A stretch of 8,779 nt of DNA from Desulfuromonas sp. SDB (GTDB lineage Bacteria; SDB-A). The position numbers were made by a program, and so were the translations under genes. The notes beneath the pieces are model-generated. The model made no database searches and had not been told where the DNA came from. It was given only the letters and a program-made list of their open reading frames with translations. Positions 5,972-8,779 of the stretch are shown here, one piece after another. Within the stretch, counting starts at the first letter, position 1, and each line of letters opens with the position of its first letter. The DNA lies in NCBI GenBank assembly GCA_001412365.1, contig LKUE01000312.1:1-8779 (forward strand), given 5' to 3'.

Positions 5972-6068
5972 TCACACAGAGACACCAAGAATACAAAGTT
6001 GTGCAAATACAGAGGATAAATAATAAAGGTATATACTGAATCTTGATGCTCTTAGTGGCTTTGGGTGA
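5972..6068. repeat. Small element with imperfect terminal inverted repeats
   Basis: The left end (5972-5990, containing CACAGAGACACCAAG) and right end (6050-6068) are reverse complements at 15 of 19 positions, enclosing about 60 bp of AT-rich sequence. From memory, CACAGAGACAC-type sequence is a motif of short dispersed repeats seen in unrelated bacterial genomes, so this may be a decayed non-autonomous element. It encodes nothing. It sits between the hemolysin III gene and the XRE promoter. Only one copy is seen in this window. Confidence 0.45.
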
Positions 6069-6107
6069 GAAATAAACAAGAGTTCCAATGGTAAGCTTGA
6101 TTAGGAT

Positions 6108-6770
6108 TTATATTACAAAAAATAAAAACCCGAAAAAATGAGTTAAACTTCCTGTTAAGACAAATAAATGCCAGATGAAATGATTGTAGGGCATTTTCTT
6201 CCAGGCGTAAAATATTATACCCAAGGTGTATAATATTCCTCCGATAAATAATAAAATTGTCATTTTAGTGGGAATCATTTCCAGCATAGGTCTAAGTGCA
6301 ATGATTACCAGCCATCCCATGGCAATGTAAAAAACAACGGATAATATTTTAAGTTTTCCTAAAAGAAAAATTTTGAACAATATTCCCAGTACAGCCATTC
6401 CCCAAATTAATCCAAACAGAACCCACCCCCAGGTCCCCCTCATGGAAATCAAGGTAATAGGAGTGTAAGTTCCTGCTATCAGGACATATATAAAAACATG
6501 ATCAAAAATAAAAAAAACATTTTTAGCTATTTTATTGGTGAGACTGTGATAAAAAGTAGAAGCCAGGTAAAGTAATATTAATGCGCTGCCGTACACACTG
6601 AAACTTACAATTTTCCAAGGATCCCCTCTTTGGGCGGCAAGAACCACCAAGATAACCAAAGCGGCAACACTTAAAACCGCGCCGATTCCATGGGATATGC
6701 TGCTGGCTATTTCTTCTCCCAGGGTCTCTTGATGAGTCTGGGTATCTTTATCTGGTTCAGAGAACTTCAT
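6108..6770 (-). CDS. Hemolysin III / PAQR-family integral membrane protein
   Basis: A 220-residue, seven-helix membrane protein of normal family length. The conserved residues are present: E20 and H27 (E-x6-H-G), S71 and H75 (S-T-F-Y-H-S), D90-H91, the L-I-A-G-T-Y-T-P segment, and the H197-x3-H201 pair with H211 near the end. H75, H197 and H201 match the zinc site of PAQR/adiponectin-receptor relatives. The bacterial members are linked to membrane homeostasis; the hemolysin name is historical and says nothing certain about toxicity. The start overlaps the FAD-subunit gene by 14 bp (6757-6770) and has no strong ribosome binding site, so translation is probably coupled. Its place behind a molybdenum hydroxylase operon is unusual. 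Confidence 0.93.
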   Translation of the reverse strand: MKFSEPDKDTQTHQETLGEEIASSISHGIGAVLSVAALVILVVLAAQRGDPWKIVSFSVYGSALILLYLASTFYHSLTNKIAKNVFFIFDHVFIYVLIAGTYTPITLISMRGTWGWVLFGLIWGMAVLGILFKIFLLGKLKILSVVFYIAMGWLVIIALRPMLEMIPTKMTILLFIGGILYTLGIIFYAWKKMPYNHFIWHLFVLTGSLTHFFGFLFFVI

Positions 6771-7614
6771 CTGGGAAGCAGAAATGGTTATTTGAGTTTA
6801 TTTGAAAAATTATATTTGCCAGCACCTTAATTCGATAATTTGCGTTAGACCTTATATCGTCAATAGGGCTGATTTCCTGTGTTAAAATTTCCTGAATTTT
6901 CTCAATAGTCAATGGGGGTGCTTTAAACCAGCAATCTTCAACAGTTTTAAGTCTCATGGGGAAGGGAGAAACACTTCCCGCAGCGAGTTTAATTTCGTCA
7001 GCACAAATTTTATAAGCTAAATTTAACTTGCTTATAGTCATTGCGGAGCGAGTTCCGATTTTGATGAAATTTGAAAACTCCTTATCTCCTGCAGTATTAA
7101 ATTCAATTGAATATATAATTTCATCTGGTCTTATCTCTGTTTTTTTATAGCCGTGATAAAATTTTTCCACCTCAATTTTTCGAAAGCCCTCTGTGCTTAG
7201 AAGATTAATTTTTCCATCTTCCACCAATAGAGAGGGAATGGAATCGGCAGCGGGAGAAGCATTGGCAATATTACCAGCCAGGGTGGCTAAATTTCTAATT
7301 TGAACGGAGCCAATTGAAGATAATGCCTTGTACATACTGTCTGGAATTAATTTAGCATTCTGTTTAAACCGGGCATAATCAATGATTTTTTGGAGGGTAG
7401 TCAACGCCCCTATTTCAATATGTTCTGTTGATATGTTGATAAAATCCAAACTTGATTTCAGGGAATTCAAATTTATCAATACTTCAGGATGAAGAATACC
7501 TCGGTTGATAGAAGAAAATAAATCAGTTCCTCCAGCTAAAAACTGAAAAACTTTTTTTTCTTTGCTGAGTTTTTCAGTTAGTTCTTCTAATTTAACCGGA
7601 GTGTATACTTCCAT
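6757..7614 (-). CDS. Molybdenum hydroxylase FAD-binding subunit (CoxM/XdhB type)
   Basis: The FAD-binding medium subunit of the xanthine dehydrogenase/CO dehydrogenase superfamily. Counting from a GTG at 7626, A-G-G-T-D lies at 31-35 and the flavin-binding stretch T-L-A-G-N-x4-S-P-A-A-D at 115-128. A K-I-G-T-R-S segment lies at 189-194. A C-terminal CO-dehydrogenase flavoprotein-like domain with A-A-G-S-V-S-P-F-P-M-R-L follows. The total is 285 residues from the ATG at 7614, normal for the family. I prefer that ATG (M-E-V-Y-T-P, the usual family beginning) over the GTG at 7626 (289 residues), which has no ribosome binding site; the AGGA before the ATG is close at two bases. It overlaps the iron-sulfur gene by 23 bp. 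It should accept electrons from the 2Fe-2S clusters and pass them to NAD+ or another acceptor. Confidence 0.92.
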   Translation of the reverse strand: MEVYTPVKLEELTEKLSKEKKVFQFLAGGTDLFSSINRGILHPEVLINLNSLKSSLDFINISTEHIEIGALTTLQKIIDYARFKQNAKLIPDSMYKALSSIGSVQIRNLATLAGNIANASPAADSIPSLLVEDGKINLLSTEGFRKIEVEKFYHGYKKTEIRPDEIIYSIEFNTAGDKEFSNFIKIGTRSAMTISKLNLAYKICADEIKLAAGSVSPFPMRLKTVEDCWFKAPPLTIEKIQEILTQEISPIDDIRSNANYRIKVLANIIFQINSNNHFCFPDEVL

Positions 7615-8080
7615 TTTCCTGTTCACGGTATTTTATTGCTAACTTCACTGCCTCAATTATGGAGAGATATCCAGTGCAGCGGCATAAGTTTCCGCATAGA
7701 TACTCTTGTATTTTCTTTTCATCGGAATTCCCAAATTTTTCAATGTAGTAATAACTTGCCATTATAAATCCAGGCGTACAAAAACCACATTGTACTGCTC
7801 CGCAATCAATGAATGCCCTTTGAACGTAGTTTAGTCTTCCGTCTTTGCTGAGACCTTCTAATGTTACGATGGATGATCCATTGACTTTAATTACTGGAAT
7901 TAAACAAGAACAAACCAAATTACCATCTACGATGACCGAACAAGAACCGCACTCTCCTTCTCCGCAGGATTGCTTTACCGAGGTTAATCTAAAATCTTCC
8001 CTCAGTACATCAACCAGCCGTTTTACGGGATCTACCTCCACGGACTGCCATTGACGGTTAAGCTTTATTTTTATTTTCAC
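7592..8080 (-). CDS. Molybdenum hydroxylase [2Fe-2S] subunit (CoxS/XdhC type)
   Basis: A complete 162-residue iron-sulfur subunit. The N-terminal plant-ferredoxin-like domain carries C39, C44, C47 and C59 (C-G-E-G-E-C-G-S-C). The C-terminal helical domain carries C98, C101, C133 and C135 (Q-C-G-F-C-T-P-G and L-C-R-C-T-G-Y). All eight cluster ligands are intact, so both clusters can form. Translation starts at GTG (8080) with AGGA seven bases upstream (8088-8091). The start lies 23 bp inside the large-subunit gene. It bridges electrons from the molybdopterin site to FAD. The superfamily is certain; the substrate (purine, nicotinate, aldehyde, CO or other) is not shown by this subunit. Confidence 0.96.
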   Translation of the reverse strand: MKIKIKLNRQWQSVEVDPVKRLVDVLREDFRLTSVKQSCGEGECGSCSVIVDGNLVCSCLIPVIKVNGSSIVTLEGLSKDGRLNYVQRAFIDCGAVQCGFCTPGFIMASYYYIEKFGNSDEKKIQEYLCGNLCRCTGYLSIIEAVKLAIKYREQENGSIHSG

Positions 8081-8779
8081 TTTCCAGTCCTGATAAGATT
8101 TTTTCGGGAGTAATAGGCAGGGATTTAATTCTCACTCCCACCGCATCCGTCACTGCATTGGCGATAGCCGGAGGAAGCCCATCCAAAGGCAATTCTCCTA
8201 CTCCTTTGGCTCCAAAAGGTCCGTAGGGAGAAGGATTGTCAACGAAGTCAAGTTCAATTTCAGGCAGATCTTTTATGGTGGGAAGGAGGTAATCGGAGAA
8301 ACTGTTGTTCTGAATTCCTTGAAAATTCATTACTGAATTTTCCATTAGGCTGAAGCCAATTGCCTGGACAATTCCCCCAATTAACTGTCCTTCCACCAGC
8401 GGTTTGTTTATTAACTTTCCAATGTCACAGATCATCAGCACTTTTTCAATATGGACAGCATAACATATCAGATCTACGGTTAGCCAAACCAAATAGCCAG
8501 CCCAGGAATAATCTGAGTATGCATTTCCCTGGTAAGAGGCATCATCCCAGCGATGTCCTGAAGGAGATTGGTATTGCTGGTAGAAAACACCGGGTTGATT
8601 TGTGCGGAAGTAGTTTTGTACTTTTAGTTTGAATTCATCGCCGTTGTTGTATTTTCCTAAAACTTGTTTTACCTGCTCTGCTGCCCTCCTCAACAACTCA
8701 CCCACGATCATGGTGGTGCGAGAAGCTACGGTTGGTCCTGAATTAGGAACAAGAAGAGTGTTTACTTCAGTAAAAAATA
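8058..8779 (-). CDS. Molybdenum hydroxylase large subunit, C-terminal part (5' end outside window)
   Basis: The frame stays open through the right edge of the window, so the ATG at 8711 is internal. The residues before it include V-N-T-L-L-V-P-N and S-G-P-T-V-A-S-R-T-T, a typical piece of XdhA/CoxL-type molybdopterin subunits. The end shows G-G-I-V-Q-A-I-G, the L-P-T segment and G-A-K-G-V-G-E, whose Glu (codon 8193-8195) is the conserved catalytic base. The family is about 750 residues long, so only roughly the last third is seen. Substrate-pocket residues lie mostly outside the window, so neither xanthine dehydrogenase nor another member can be named. It is the first visible gene of the - strand operon, and more genes may precede it. 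Confidence 0.93.
   Translation of the reverse strand, partial: FFTEVNTLLVPNSGPTVASRTTMIVGELLRRAAEQVKQVLGKYNNGDEFKLKVQNYFRTNQPGVFYQQYQSPSGHRWDDASYQGNAYSDYSWAGYLVWLTVDLICYAVHIEKVLMICDIGKLINKPLVEGQLIGGIVQAIGFSLMENSVMNFQGIQNNSFSDYLLPTIKDLPEIELDFVDNPSPYGPFGAKGVGELPLDGLPPAIANAVTDAVGVRIKSLPITPEKILSGLESENKNKA

Noticed and set aside
8360-8632. Open frame on the + strand opposite the hydroxylase large subunit
   Set aside because: The - strand frame encodes recognisable conserved sequence; the + strand product resembles nothing and is a shadow.

Overview
The window looks like an AT-rich bacterial chromosome with tightly packed, overlapping gene pairs. Some starts have purine-rich ribosome binding sites, and many lysines are coded by A-rich codons. 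The gene set fits an anaerobic or fermentative lifestyle: a molybdenum hydroxylase operon, a thioredoxin and a probable peptide export locus. The taxon cannot be fixed from sequence alone. The thioredoxin tail resembles Bacteroidota-type thioredoxins from memory, while the export locus resembles Firmicutes lasso-peptide clusters, so I leave the phylum open.

Left part (1-3541, + strand): the end of an operon entering from outside the window. It holds an HPr-kinase-like P-loop protein whose 5' end is cut by the window edge, a fused membrane/ATPase ABC exporter, and a PF14907-type nucleotidyltransferase that overlaps the exporter by ATGA. This kinase-exporter-nucleotidyltransferase trio is known from the distal part of lasso peptide (RiPP) clusters. 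The precursor, the B1/B2 protease system and the cyclase would lie upstream and are not visible, so the assignment is an inference. It is the best candidate for a new system here.

Middle (3597-5869): a small PH-like-domain protein on the - strand, then a 486-bp non-coding stretch rich in DnaA-box-like sequences and inverted repeats. Next come a thioredoxin and a PAP2 phosphatase on the + strand, then a second AT-rich gap with another perfect DnaA-box match. A 68-residue XRE regulator on the - strand follows, whose promoter region carries a perfect palindrome overlapping a perfect -35 hexamer. Between this regulator and the next gene lies a roughly 97-bp element with imperfect terminal inverted repeats.

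Right part (6108-8779, - strand): a molybdenum hydroxylase (xanthine dehydrogenase/CO dehydrogenase superfamily) operon, read from the right edge as large molybdopterin subunit (5' end missing), [2Fe-2S] subunit and FAD subunit. A hemolysin III/PAQR-type membrane protein follows. All four genes overlap their neighbours by 14-23 bp, so they are probably translated from one mRNA. The three enzyme subunits would form one complex moving electrons from the Mo site through two 2Fe-2S clusters to FAD. Why the PAQR protein is coupled to them is unclear.
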